Assembly: GCA_030830895.1 (NCBI GenBank)
Contig: JAURMC010000014.1
Coordinates: 62,001-126,000, forward strand
DNA length: 64,000 bases
Direction: 5' to 3'
Source: Crocinitomicaceae bacterium
GTDB taxonomy: Bacteria > Bacteroidota > Bacteroidia > Flavobacteriales_D > Crocinitomicaceae
Position 1 is the first letter of the stretch, and the number at the start of each line of letters is the position of its first letter. Made by a program: the position numbers and the translations under genes. A model generated the notes under the pieces. It was not told the DNA's origin. It was given only the letters and a program-made list of their open reading frames with translations, and did not search any database. Shown one piece after another: positions 48,683 through 58,797 of this stretch.

Positions 48683-49936
48683 TCACTCCTCCATCTCCAC
48701 GACCCGCTCCACAGTGCCATCTTCGTAGATGAACAGCATCAGGGTGTTTTTACGGCGAGGGATGATTTTACCGTTGAGGTCGGTGATTTTAATAAGCTTT
48801 TTAGCGCCCGTGCCCAGCTCATCCATTCCGGTGAAGTTTAAGGTGAGATTTAGGGTGATGGTACTGTCGCACCCATTGAGAGCAGTAAGTGTTTGCGTGT
48901 AGGTACCGCTTTGGGTGTAAGTTTGACCGTTTAATGTGTAGGAATCCAAGGCCGTTTCGGTAAGCGTGCTTGTTGCGTTTTCCAATACGGTAACTACCAC
49001 AGTATCTGTACCTTGACAACCCAAGGTGTCTGTTCCGTTTACTACATAGGCACTACTTTGTGTTGGCGCAAAAGCCTGGCCATCCACCACGTTGTTATTC
49101 CATTGGTAGTTACTGCCTCCGGCACCGCTTAAGGTAACGTTATCTCCCGCGCAAATGCTTTGGTCTGCACCGGCGGATATAGATAGGCTCGCGCTGTTCA
49201 GTTGCGCATTGTACAAATCCTGAATTTCGCATTCCGTAAGGGCACGGTTCCAGATTCCGATGTCATCGAGGTAGCCTTGCATGTATTGAATAGAATACGC
49301 TCCATCAGTTAATTTTCCAAAAACAGGATTATTTGCATGATAACCTACATTTGATGCAGAAACCGTAAAGGATTGTATCATATTACCATTCAAAAATAAG
49401 TATAATGTATTTCCACCTTTTGAAAGCACCAAATGTTTCCAATCACCTTGAAAATTTTGATTATTAACTAATGATGGATTCGGGTAATTCACTTCAGGTA
49501 AATAACAATTAAATAATGTACTTCCACTTTTGTCTGCTTTGAGTCCAACAGAGGACTGATTTACATTTAAAAATAAATCATTACTAGGGAATGAATTCGC
49601 ATCACTTATCAATCCAGAAAAAGCGTTTCCTTTAGTATGATTAAGCCACATAGAAAAGCTAAAATCTTGCCAATCAGAAAAAGCATTTGCCATTTCAACA
49701 AAATCATCAATTCCATCAAAGGATAATGCGCTATTAAGTACTCCAAATCGATCTGCCGTCAAGGTCGCTCCATTTACCGTACCATTGTTCCCATTCCCGC
49801 TTTCGTCGTTGGCATTGCCGTTAAAGGGCCACCAGCCAATCAAATTATTCAGTGGAACGTAATTAGGGACTTGAGCGAAAACATGAGAGCCTGCTTGAAT
49901 CAAACAGATAATCAAAAGGATGTTTAATTTTTTCAT
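48683..49936 (-). CDS. Secreted LamG-domain protein
   Basis: Signal peptide; LIGWWPFNGNANDESGNGNNGTVNGATLTADRFG...ALSFDGIDDFVEM...DIGIWNRALTECEIQDLYN. Confidence 0.88.
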   Translation of the reverse strand: MKKLNILLIICLIQAGSHVFAQVPNYVPLNNLIGWWPFNGNANDESGNGNNGTVNGATLTADRFGVLNSALSFDGIDDFVEMANAFSDWQDFSFSMWLNHTKGNAFSGLISDANSFPSNDLFLNVNQSSVGLKADKSGSTLFNCYLPEVNYPNPSLVNNQNFQGDWKHLVLSKGGNTLYLFLNGNMIQSFTVSASNVGYHANNPVFGKLTDGAYSIQYMQGYLDDIGIWNRALTECEIQDLYNAQLNSASLSISAGADQSICAGDNVTLSGAGGSNYQWNNNVVDGQAFAPTQSSAYVVNGTDTLGCQGTDTVVVTVLENATSTLTETALDSYTLNGQTYTQSGTYTQTLTALNGCDSTITLNLTLNFTGMDELGTGAKKLIKITDLNGKIIPRRKNTLMLFIYEDGTVERVVEMEE

Positions 49937-50003
49937 TGACTATAATTTATTTAAAACTAAATTTAATGCCGCTCAGTTCTTAAGATTTATCAATGAAAAT
50001 TGG

Positions 50004-51326
50004 TTAATTCTCCTTTTTTATCTTTTTAACTAGTATATCTGACAACACTAACACTTTCATTCTTCGATCTGAAGGATGATTATCATTCAAATAGATATCC
50101 TTCCTAGATAATCCATACTTAATAGCGAGTTCTTCTACAAACTGTTTTAACAAACTTTCCCTTCTTTTCTTAAGTGTATCAATCGAAGGTTGATCCATAT
50201 TTACAAAATCATTTACCTCACTTAATTCTATTTGATACCTCTCCTTGGAAATCCAATAATTCAGCAACTCTTGCACACTTCCCGAAAGATCTCTTGTTTT
50301 TTTAGTTCGTTTACGAAACTTAAAAAGAATCAATGTAACCATCACGATTATTCCTATTAAACCTAAAAGAATTGATACCATTGAGGCACCTGTATTCGAT
50401 TTGTGTATATTAAAGCTGTATTTCTTTTTAAAATACTTATCCTTCATCTTGTCACTTTGGACAATTTCAAGAATACAGCTTCGATTTTCCGGAAAATGTT
50501 GAATTAATTGCTTGTATAACACAAAATAGTTCTTGAATTTTTTGATTCCTAAGAGTGTATTTGTTGGGAAAACAACGTACTTGGCGACTTGCTGTTTTTC
50601 AAAATCTACCTCAAATACGTTATTCCGAGAATAAAACAAATTATTCCATCGTTTGACATCCGTAACGAAGTTTAGTCCACTAACTTTATTCGCTGAACCT
50701 ATATAGTTCCATTTTTTTGTTTTAAAAGAGTAATTCCAAACCTCCGTGTAGTGATTTGTTTTGTCCTTATTTTTTGTCATTAACACATTGAAACCCTTTT
50801 TCGAAATCGTAAATGGTTCCATTGTTACCATATTCAATTTTGATTGATTTTCGGCCAAATACCATTGACCACTTATTAAATCAAACCTTGTTATTAAATT
50901 CTTGTAACTGAACAAGCCGTACCCACCGAATATATGTGGCTCACCTTCATACATAAAAAAAGCGCCACCATACTGATTCTGGTGATGAAAACTCTGATCA
51001 ATACGTACAATGCTATCATTCCTTAATTCCAATACCCAACCGCAGCCGTGATCAACGAAATACATTGGACTACCTTGTTCAGATAATGGAACATACTGAG
51101 TGCGCAACTCGTTGAATGAAACTTGACCATCCCATTTAAGTGGTTTCTTTATGGCCTTTTTTGACGTTAAAGAAATTTGAATTTGATACGTGCTATCCTC
51201 GATGACAATTAACATGTTTTGGTTATAATCAAAACAAATGACCGGATCTATAATTTTTAAGTGATAGCTCTGTGCTAGCCCAATCAAATTGGAACACAGG
51301 CAAATAAAATAGACCACAAATTTCAT
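50004..51326 (-). CDS. Exported/membrane protein: N-terminal kelch-like propeller region, one TM helix, C-terminal cytosolic domain
   Basis: Signal peptide; propeller-like segments (GAFFMYEGEPHIFGGYGLFSYKNLITRFDLISGQW); TM GASMVSILLGLIGIIVMVTLILF; charged about 100 aa tail. Confidence 0.6.
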   Translation of the reverse strand: MKFVVYFICLCSNLIGLAQSYHLKIIDPVICFDYNQNMLIVIEDSTYQIQISLTSKKAIKKPLKWDGQVSFNELRTQYVPLSEQGSPMYFVDHGCGWVLELRNDSIVRIDQSFHHQNQYGGAFFMYEGEPHIFGGYGLFSYKNLITRFDLISGQWYLAENQSKLNMVTMEPFTISKKGFNVLMTKNKDKTNHYTEVWNYSFKTKKWNYIGSANKVSGLNFVTDVKRWNNLFYSRNNVFEVDFEKQQVAKYVVFPTNTLLGIKKFKNYFVLYKQLIQHFPENRSCILEIVQSDKMKDKYFKKKYSFNIHKSNTGASMVSILLGLIGIIVMVTLILFKFRKRTKKTRDLSGSVQELLNYWISKERYQIELSEVNDFVNMDQPSIDTLKKRRESLLKQFVEELAIKYGLSRKDIYLNDNHPSDRRMKVLVLSDILVKKIKKEN

Positions 51327-51491
51327 GAAACGAAAGTAGTAAGATCTTTAAATTTTCAATAGATATTTATGTGATTTCTCCTATTTTCCCCTATGTGTTC
51401 TGGGATAGAATTTAGTGGATCCCCTGCGGGCCGCCTTGGTTCACACAGGAACCGTTAGATAAGCACCTGGTACCCCCAGATGAAATTAGTA

Positions 51492-52703
51492 TTATGCCAA
51501 TACTTCTTTTACTTTATCTGCAGCTTCTTGAAGCAATACTGCCGAATGCACATTCAATCCAGAATCATCGATTAATTTCTTTGCTTCCACCGCATTGGTT
51601 CCTTGTAAACGAACGATGATTGGAACTGGAATGTTTCCGATATTCTTGTACGCATCAACAATTCCTTGCGCCACCCTATCGCAACGTACAATTCCGCCAA
51701 AAATATTCACCAAAATGGCTTTCACATTGGGATCTTTCAAAATGATATGAAATGCTTTTTCTACTCGCTCCGCATTTGCTGTTCCACCAACGTCCAAGAA
51801 ATTCGCTGGATTTCCCCCGGACAATTTGATGATGTCCATGGTGGCCATCGCTAGACCTGCACCATTAACCATACACCCTACGTTTCCGTCTAACTTTACG
51901 AAATTCAACCCCGCTTCATCCGCTTCAACTTCTGTTGGATCCTCTTCGTTTTTATCGCGCATCGCGGCATAATCTGGATGGCGCATCAGGCCATTTCCGT
52001 CCAAAGTAACTTTGGCATCAACTGCAATGATTTTATTATCCGAGGTTTTGAATAATGGATTGATCTCAAACATGGCTGCGTCAATCCCCTCGTACGCCTT
52101 ATACAATGAAGCTACAAATTTGGTCATTTGCTTAAAAGCTTCACCGCTCAATCCCAAATTGAAAGCAATCTTACGCGTTTGAAATCCTTGCAATCCAACG
52201 CGTGGATCAATGAATTCTTTAAATATTTTATCTGGAGTATGTTCAGCTACATGTTCAATATCCATTCCACCCTCAGTAGAATAAATAATCACGTTACGTC
52301 CTTTTTCACGGTCCAACAGCACGGACATATAAAACTCTTGAGGCTCAGACTCACCAGGATAATAAACATCCTGAGCAATCAATACTTTATTCACCTTTTT
52401 ACCTTTACCATTAGTTTGTAGCGTAACTAAATGCCCGCCCAGAATACCTTTTACCTTCTCCTCTACTTCACCAATCCCTTTAGCGAGAACAACTCCACGA
52501 GATCCTGTTTCTTCAACCGTTCCTTTACCGCGACCTCCAGCGTGGATTTGTGCTTTAATGACATACCATCCTGTACCGGTTTGCTTGGTTAATTCTTCTG
52601 CAGCACCAACCGCATCGGCTAGATTATCAACAACAACACCTTCTTGAATGGCTACCCCGTAGCTTTTTAAAATCGCTTTTCCTTGGTATTCGTGTAAATT
52701 CAT
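51492..52703 (-). CDS. sucC: Succinate-CoA ligase (ADP-forming) beta subunit
   Basis: MNLHEYQGKAILKSYGVAIQEG; IKAQIHAGGRGKG; NFLDVGGTANAERV; ILVNIFGGIVRCDRVAQGIV. Confidence 0.96.
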   Translation of the reverse strand: MNLHEYQGKAILKSYGVAIQEGVVVDNLADAVGAAEELTKQTGTGWYVIKAQIHAGGRGKGTVEETGSRGVVLAKGIGEVEEKVKGILGGHLVTLQTNGKGKKVNKVLIAQDVYYPGESEPQEFYMSVLLDREKGRNVIIYSTEGGMDIEHVAEHTPDKIFKEFIDPRVGLQGFQTRKIAFNLGLSGEAFKQMTKFVASLYKAYEGIDAAMFEINPLFKTSDNKIIAVDAKVTLDGNGLMRHPDYAAMRDKNEEDPTEVEADEAGLNFVKLDGNVGCMVNGAGLAMATMDIIKLSGGNPANFLDVGGTANAERVEKAFHIILKDPNVKAILVNIFGGIVRCDRVAQGIVDAYKNIGNIPVPIIVRLQGTNAVEAKKLIDDSGLNVHSAVLLQEAADKVKEVLA

Positions 52704-52748
52704 ATACTAATTTGGTTGCGTAAAATTACTTATTTCTGTTAGACTGCG

Positions 52749-54236
52749 TTAGGATTGTAATTTATTTTTCCAACTGCTTGAAATTTCTCTTGAGGCAAAT
52801 TCTTTTTCCTTAAATGCCTTTATATCTTTCCAAATTTGGTCAATACTAAAGGTCAGGGCCCGGTGTTCCTCATCCATCGCCGTATTAACAACCCGTGGAT
52901 CAGAGAAATAATGCTTTATAAAGTTGGTATCAAAATCTCCAGAAATAAACGCCTCATGCTTCAATACATATTTCCCAAAATCTAGGGTGGTTTTAACTCC
53001 AGAAATCTGATAATCATCGATGGCTACTAAGCAACGTCGAATCGCATCTTGGCGCGTTTTTCCCCACACCACCAACTTGGCAATCATGGGGTCGTAGTAA
53101 ATTGGAATTTCCATTCCTTCCAAGAACGCATCATCAACCCGCACGGAACGTCCGGAAGGAATCCGATAGCGTTTAAGCGTACCAATATCCGGGATGAATC
53201 CGTTTAAGGTATCTTCTGCATACACCCGGATTTCAATGGCGTGGCCATTGATGCTTAATTCTTCCTGTAACTTTGGTAGCTTTTCGCCTCTCGCAACGCG
53301 GATTTGCCATTCTACTAAGTCTGTTCCGGTAATTTCTTCAGTAACCGGGTGCTCCACTTGAAGTCGCGTATTCATTTCTAAAAAATAGAAATTTAAGTCA
53401 GCATCCAATAAAAATTCAACCGTACCTGCGCCTGAATAATTACATGCCTTACATACTTTGACCGCGGCCTCTCCCATTTCTTTGCGCAATGCAGGGGTTA
53501 GTACAGCACTAGGCGCTTCTTCAATTACCTTTTGATGCCTACGTTGTATAGAACATTCCCGTTCAAACAAATAGACTACGTTACCATGGTTATCTGCGAA
53601 TACTTGAATCTCGATATGTCGAGGCTTGGTCACAAATTTTTCTATAAATACCGCATCATCACCAAAAGATGACCGGGCCTCACTTTGTGCAGTATGCATC
53701 TGTTCTTCGAAATCGGCTTCAGATTCCACTAATCTCATGCCTTTTCCACCTCCACCCGCGGAGGCTTTAATCAAAACTGGATAACCAATACTTGTGGCAA
53801 TTTTTTTTCCAAGTTCAACGCTTGAAACGGCTTCATCAACTCCCGGAACTAAAGGGACTTCAAAAGCTTTTACCGCTTGTTTGGCACTTAGCTTATCGCC
53901 CATGACCTCCATTGATTCTGGCGACGGCCCTATTAATGTGATTCCGGCTTCCTTTAGTTTTCTAGCAAAACCTGCATTTTCAGACAAAAAACCATAACCG
54001 GGATGCACGCCATCAACCCCCAACTCTTTGCACGCTTGAATGATCGCGTCCTGACGCAGATAAGATTCCGAAGAAGGACTTGCTCCCAAATACACTGATT
54101 CATCCGCCTCTAAGACATGGGGAGCAAAGCGATCTGCATCGCTGTACACTGCCACGCTTTTTATATCCATTTTCTTCAAGGTTCTTAACACCCTCCGTGC
54201 AATTTCACCTCGATTTGCTACTAAAACTTTATTCAT
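52749..54236 (-). CDS. accC: Biotin carboxylase subunit of an acetyl/propionyl-CoA carboxylase
   Basis: MNKVLVANRGEIARRVLRTLKKM; KASAGGGGKGMRLV; ERECSIQRRHQKVIEEAPS; FLEMNTRLQVEHPVTEEITG. Confidence 0.92.
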   Translation of the reverse strand: MNKVLVANRGEIARRVLRTLKKMDIKSVAVYSDADRFAPHVLEADESVYLGASPSSESYLRQDAIIQACKELGVDGVHPGYGFLSENAGFARKLKEAGITLIGPSPESMEVMGDKLSAKQAVKAFEVPLVPGVDEAVSSVELGKKIATSIGYPVLIKASAGGGGKGMRLVESEADFEEQMHTAQSEARSSFGDDAVFIEKFVTKPRHIEIQVFADNHGNVVYLFERECSIQRRHQKVIEEAPSAVLTPALRKEMGEAAVKVCKACNYSGAGTVEFLLDADLNFYFLEMNTRLQVEHPVTEEITGTDLVEWQIRVARGEKLPKLQEELSINGHAIEIRVYAEDTLNGFIPDIGTLKRYRIPSGRSVRVDDAFLEGMEIPIYYDPMIAKLVVWGKTRQDAIRRCLVAIDDYQISGVKTTLDFGKYVLKHEAFISGDFDTNFIKHYFSDPRVVNTAMDEEHRALTFSIDQIWKDIKAFKEKEFASREISSSWKNKLQS

Positions 54237-57200
54237 TCTCTTCTTTTTTTTCCTCACTTGGCACCGGGTCGTTTGGGGCTGCGAGTGGCGGTAATTTTGT
54301 TTGACGTTTCTTCCGTTTGAATTTTACTACTTTATTTTCCTTTGACCTAAATACATCAATAAAAGATTGTAAGAGTAAAAAATCTTTTGAGTTATTAAAA
54401 TCTTCATGATATGAAAGTCCAGCACCTTGTGTAAAAGGTCCGGAATTTTCTTTAACTGTATTACTATTTGAACGATTGAACGCATTTATTCGAAAAGTAC
54501 CTGATTCATTAACCAAATATTCCACACTTACATCGCCAATCAAGCCTCCGTTTGTCGCAGAGGAGCCTGTAGTGTTCTGCACCCCAAAGCTTCCCGTAAC
54601 TAATAAGCGATCATTAACAAAGGATTTTTGTACTGAAGTAGACACATTATCCGCCCCTAAATCCATTTTAACTTGATAACTTTTAGACATTTGTGAAAGC
54701 GCTTGGTTTATTTGGCTCTCGAAAAGATCAAGCGCTGCGGATTCATTGGCGGAATTTGTCCCTTTGAGGGGTTGAAATTTACTGAACAGCATTAATGAAA
54801 AAAACTGACGATTGAGTTCATCTTTATCTTCGTTGATACGGTTGATTAGGGCTTTCCCAGATTCAGAAGCTTTGGGGGCAGAAACCTCGAAAGTAATGTT
54901 TGGTTTTATCAAGGTGCCCGTTAAATTCAATAGACATTTTGCATCTTGCTTTGCCAGGGATTGGTCAGTTTGTTCTGGTGTAAGCTCTAGCATATTTGCA
55001 TTTTTAACTTCGTAGGAAGTAAGCACTTTGAGGTCAGCATTATATACATCCCCTGACCAACTAATGGTTCCGTCAACAATTTCAAAGGGCTTTCGAGCAG
55101 GACCCATTGTGAAATTATATACACTTCCCGGCAAGATACTTAACCCACCATCCAAACGCATTTGATTAAACGCATCCAATTTTAAATTTAGTTTACCTTC
55201 TGTTTTTGCTTTGATTTCATCTTGCGTTTGTTCATTAAAAACTAGAAGCACCTCAGCATCTGAATTAATATCAAAAGTTAGATCCAAATCCACTCCAGTA
55301 AAATCAATTTTATGCTCTTGAAGGGGAACTAAATTACCATCGGATACAAACGTAATTATTGATTCTTCTTCTAATTCCGTGGTTCCATACATTGGAAAAA
55401 CCAGTTTAGTGCCTTTACGAGTTTGTACATTCACGGAAACATCCATTACTGTTCCATAACCCGAAATATTCGCGGTACCCCTTCCATAAGCTTTTCCATA
55501 ATACACATCGCCTTCTTTGTAGGTTGTATTTAACAACATAAACTTATCAATTTTACCGCTTGGGTTATTTTTCAATGAATGGTTATAATCTTCTTCAAAG
55601 TCAACATCCACGTTATAGTTAAACTTACTAAAATTGGAATGATAAACGGTACCGTCTATGCTCGCAATATTACCGTCAGCGTCGCGAATCGGGAGCTTAT
55701 TAATTATAAATCCATCTTGCTCAACTTTTATTTTCCCATTCATAGAGTAACGACAACCAAGTAATGTAAAATCTGCAGCGGCATCTTTTAGTTGTAATGA
55801 CCCAGAGAGCAAAGGAACATCTGGTGTTCCTTTTACATTAATGAATCCGTTGAGTTTCCCTTCAATGTGATCTAACACATCCGGATCCATAAAGGCATTG
55901 GTAAACGAAATATCCGTATTTTGAAAATCTAATTTTAAACTTAGGTTTTCATCCGAAACATTGGTTAAATAAGCACCCGAAAAATCCAAAGTTTTCAATC
56001 CCCTATATGCCAAGGTTCCCTTCAAGCCTATGGACGACAACGCATCATTATAACTGGCATCTATATGAATATCCCCCACCTCTTGGTTATCAATAAACAA
56101 CGAAGAAACATCCACATTCGAAGTGAGTGTAAGCGCGGAAAAAGGGTTGGCCAATCCGACAACTCCTGAAACCTTTCCTGCTAAATCAAGCTCTAAACTG
56201 AACATCTTGGACAAATCTGATAAATCTAAATTTGTTATGCTTAGGCCTAATACATCGTTTCTATTATCTGATAAGCACCCATCAACTTCTATGCGTTGGT
56301 TCTTTTGATCACTTTTTAACTTAAAAGTATTGGCTTGAATATGCTTGTCGTTCACTAACAAATCACTTCCCCCAGCCAAATTCCATTTGAAGCCATTTAT
56401 TGAAAATCTGGATTGTTCAAAAAGCAAATCAAAATCACTATTGGAAAGCATGGTGGTTTTCCATTTAATGCGAGAGTCATTTAAACGACCTGGATCCCAT
56501 CCCAAGCTAGAATTTAGTCTTCCGTCAATTCCCGTTGTTAAAAAACTCAAATCATGAAAAATCAATGAGTCGCCCACATCCATTTGATTAACTATTAAAT
56601 TAGCGGTAACCCCCGATGAATTAACGCGCTGTTGAAAATTGATCCCTTCAAACAGTAAACTATCATAGGAAATTCGATCCGAGGTGAGTTGCATTCCAAA
56701 AATATCCTGATCTGAATCAAACTTGACAATAAGCTCAGTTTTCGACGCAAGTTCCAACCCTGGCATAAACAAATTCGTAACTTCCTTTAGATTTTTGACC
56801 ACTAATTTTGCATCAATTTCATTATTCACCGATCCTCGAATTGGTCTTTCGGTTTTCACAAAGCTGGGTATGACACGAGAAATACCAAATAATATGTCAT
56901 CACGTATGGTATTTGGATTAATTTTTCCGTTAAAATCTAAATCTGCCAAAGGGCTACGTAGGGTTAATAATTCCTCATCGCTCGAATGATTAAAATCAAG
57001 GGATGCCGTTGGAATTTGGATTACTTTTCCGTCCTCTTTATAATTTAATTGATTCACTTTCAGCCCCCCCTTATACCGATCAAAAGCGGTACCTTGCATA
57101 TTAATCGTAATGGTACCAGATAAGCTGGTATTTTGTGATTCTGTAAATCCAAGTTGGCCCATATCTAGCTTTTCTATGGATAAAGTTGCCTTATAATCTG

Positions 57201-58773
57201 GTCTTCCATTTACATTGAAATCACCCTCAACAGCCAACTTGGCATGTGCATCATCTAAGTTTAATTTACCACTTAAAACCTCGCCATTTAATGCTATTTC
57301 TTTCATGGCCATCTTATGATACACATAACCTTGCGCTTCGAATTCACTGAAATATGCTGAACCATTCTTTAAATGGTAACCATCTTTTTGTAAATCAAAT
57401 GCCTTAAACTTTAATGTACCGTTAATCATTCCCACTTCAGAAACTCCAAGAATTTCTCCCAATTGCACATTATTCAATGCTAATGCGACACTATCGGGTC
57501 TCATATTTAATACACCTGTGTTGGATCGAAGCACATCCAACCTTATGGGAACACGCAAGTCTACACTGCCTTTATTTGTAAGTACGGAAAGCGGCTGCAG
57601 GAACAACAAGCCTTGTTTACCTTCTAAAATCATGTTTTTAAATCGTATTGTTCCCAAGCTACTAAGTTCCGTCCCTAAAGCCAACAACCTACCATTGGGT
57701 AGCTTTAACTTTCCCACTTCGGAAATGTCTATGGTTGCGTTTTTAATGCTTTCCCTTATCGGATAGGCTGCAAAATCAGAAAAATTTGGTAAATCGAAGT
57801 CACCTCTTAAAAAGGTATTTTTTCTTAGTCTTACCTCAAGGTTTTGAATTTTAAAATGATTAATCACGTTGTGTAAGGTTCCGCTTAATTTTATTTGCTC
57901 ATTCATTCCTTTCATTTCCGGAACAAAATATGCTACATCGGCCAAATTAATACTGCTTGGCTGTATTGCTATATTGAATTGAACCTTATTATTGAAATCT
58001 TTTAATGCCGAAGGATCCGAATAGGAATACGAAATTTCTGAAGCATGAATTTCTGAACGATTTAACTTAATAAAAACTTGACTTAATTTCAAGCCTGAAT
58101 CACTGATATTAACGTTGGCTTTTATGGCCTTGATCCAAAGTCCGGATTGATCTTTGGTATGAAAATCTACTAAATTAAATGCGGTAATCGGACCGTCGTT
58201 TATAAAATCAGAGCCCGTTAAGTTCACATGCTTAAGACTTATGTGATTAAAGTCTAGCCCTGACTTCATCCTTGGAATCCGAAAATCGTCATAGCGCAAC
58301 TTGGTATCTCTCAATGAAATTCTTTGCAATGAAACCTTAAATTTGGTATTTGAGGTACTTGGTTCATCGGAGGAAAAGTAATCCGAAATGAACTGAAAAT
58401 TCATGTTCCCGGTTGGGCTTTCTGCATATACCCACACCTCTCCTTTTTCTAAAATAAGCTCGTTAACATTTAAATGGTTTGATCCAAAATCTTTAATCAA
58501 AACCTCCAAACTGCGAATGGAAACCATTCGCTTCCCGGATAAATCATGAATCAAAACGTCTTCCAGATAAACTCGATTAAACGGCGTGATATCTACTTTC
58601 CCAATTTGAACCTTTGTTTTCCATTCATCAGAAAAATAAATCGTGGCTTGCTTTGCTAGAAAAGATTGAACCGTCGAGGTTCGGATTAAAAATGCAATCA
58701 GAATGCATGCAATCAAGACCCACTCAAAGAACACCCCTAAAGTTCTGCCAAGGATTTTAATTACTTTTGCCAT
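54229..58773 (-). CDS. TamB-like translocation/assembly module protein (AsmA/DUF490 family)
   Basis: 1,514 aa; N-terminal TM, long repetitive beta-rich body, DUF490-like C-terminus (FSLMLFSKFQPLKG...GADNVSTSVQKSFVNDRLLVTGSFGVQ). Confidence 0.85.
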   Translation of the reverse strand: MAKVIKILGRTLGVFFEWVLIACILIAFLIRTSTVQSFLAKQATIYFSDEWKTKVQIGKVDITPFNRVYLEDVLIHDLSGKRMVSIRSLEVLIKDFGSNHLNVNELILEKGEVWVYAESPTGNMNFQFISDYFSSDEPSTSNTKFKVSLQRISLRDTKLRYDDFRIPRMKSGLDFNHISLKHVNLTGSDFINDGPITAFNLVDFHTKDQSGLWIKAIKANVNISDSGLKLSQVFIKLNRSEIHASEISYSYSDPSALKDFNNKVQFNIAIQPSSINLADVAYFVPEMKGMNEQIKLSGTLHNVINHFKIQNLEVRLRKNTFLRGDFDLPNFSDFAAYPIRESIKNATIDISEVGKLKLPNGRLLALGTELSSLGTIRFKNMILEGKQGLLFLQPLSVLTNKGSVDLRVPIRLDVLRSNTGVLNMRPDSVALALNNVQLGEILGVSEVGMINGTLKFKAFDLQKDGYHLKNGSAYFSEFEAQGYVYHKMAMKEIALNGEVLSGKLNLDDAHAKLAVEGDFNVNGRPDYKATLSIEKLDMGQLGFTESQNTSLSGTITINMQGTAFDRYKGGLKVNQLNYKEDGKVIQIPTASLDFNHSSDEELLTLRSPLADLDFNGKINPNTIRDDILFGISRVIPSFVKTERPIRGSVNNEIDAKLVVKNLKEVTNLFMPGLELASKTELIVKFDSDQDIFGMQLTSDRISYDSLLFEGINFQQRVNSSGVTANLIVNQMDVGDSLIFHDLSFLTTGIDGRLNSSLGWDPGRLNDSRIKWKTTMLSNSDFDLLFEQSRFSINGFKWNLAGGSDLLVNDKHIQANTFKLKSDQKNQRIEVDGCLSDNRNDVLGLSITNLDLSDLSKMFSLELDLAGKVSGVVGLANPFSALTLTSNVDVSSLFIDNQEVGDIHIDASYNDALSSIGLKGTLAYRGLKTLDFSGAYLTNVSDENLSLKLDFQNTDISFTNAFMDPDVLDHIEGKLNGFINVKGTPDVPLLSGSLQLKDAAADFTLLGCRYSMNGKIKVEQDGFIINKLPIRDADGNIASIDGTVYHSNFSKFNYNVDVDFEEDYNHSLKNNPSGKIDKFMLLNTTYKEGDVYYGKAYGRGTANISGYGTVMDVSVNVQTRKGTKLVFPMYGTTELEEESIITFVSDGNLVPLQEHKIDFTGVDLDLTFDINSDAEVLLVFNEQTQDEIKAKTEGKLNLKLDAFNQMRLDGGLSILPGSVYNFTMGPARKPFEIVDGTISWSGDVYNADLKVLTSYEVKNANMLELTPEQTDQSLAKQDAKCLLNLTGTLIKPNITFEVSAPKASESGKALINRINEDKDELNRQFFSLMLFSKFQPLKGTNSANESAALDLFESQINQALSQMSKSYQVKMDLGADNVSTSVQKSFVNDRLLVTGSFGVQNTTGSSATNGGLIGDVSVEYLVNESGTFRINAFNRSNSNTVKENSGPFTQGAGLSYHEDFNNSKDFLLLQSFIDVFRSKENKVVKFKRKKRQTKLPPLAAPNDPVPSEEKKEENE

Positions 58774-58797
58774 TCGTTAACAAAATTAATCATTGCA

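Noticed and set aside
51416-51475. Vector/adapter contamination suggested by clustered GGATCC and GGTACC sites
   Set aside because: No recognisable polylinker order and flanking genes are native; left only as a low-interest GC-rich island.
54476-57766. Plus-strand ORFs opposite the TamB-like gene
   Set aside because: Antisense to a convincing TamB-like ORF; no domain support.
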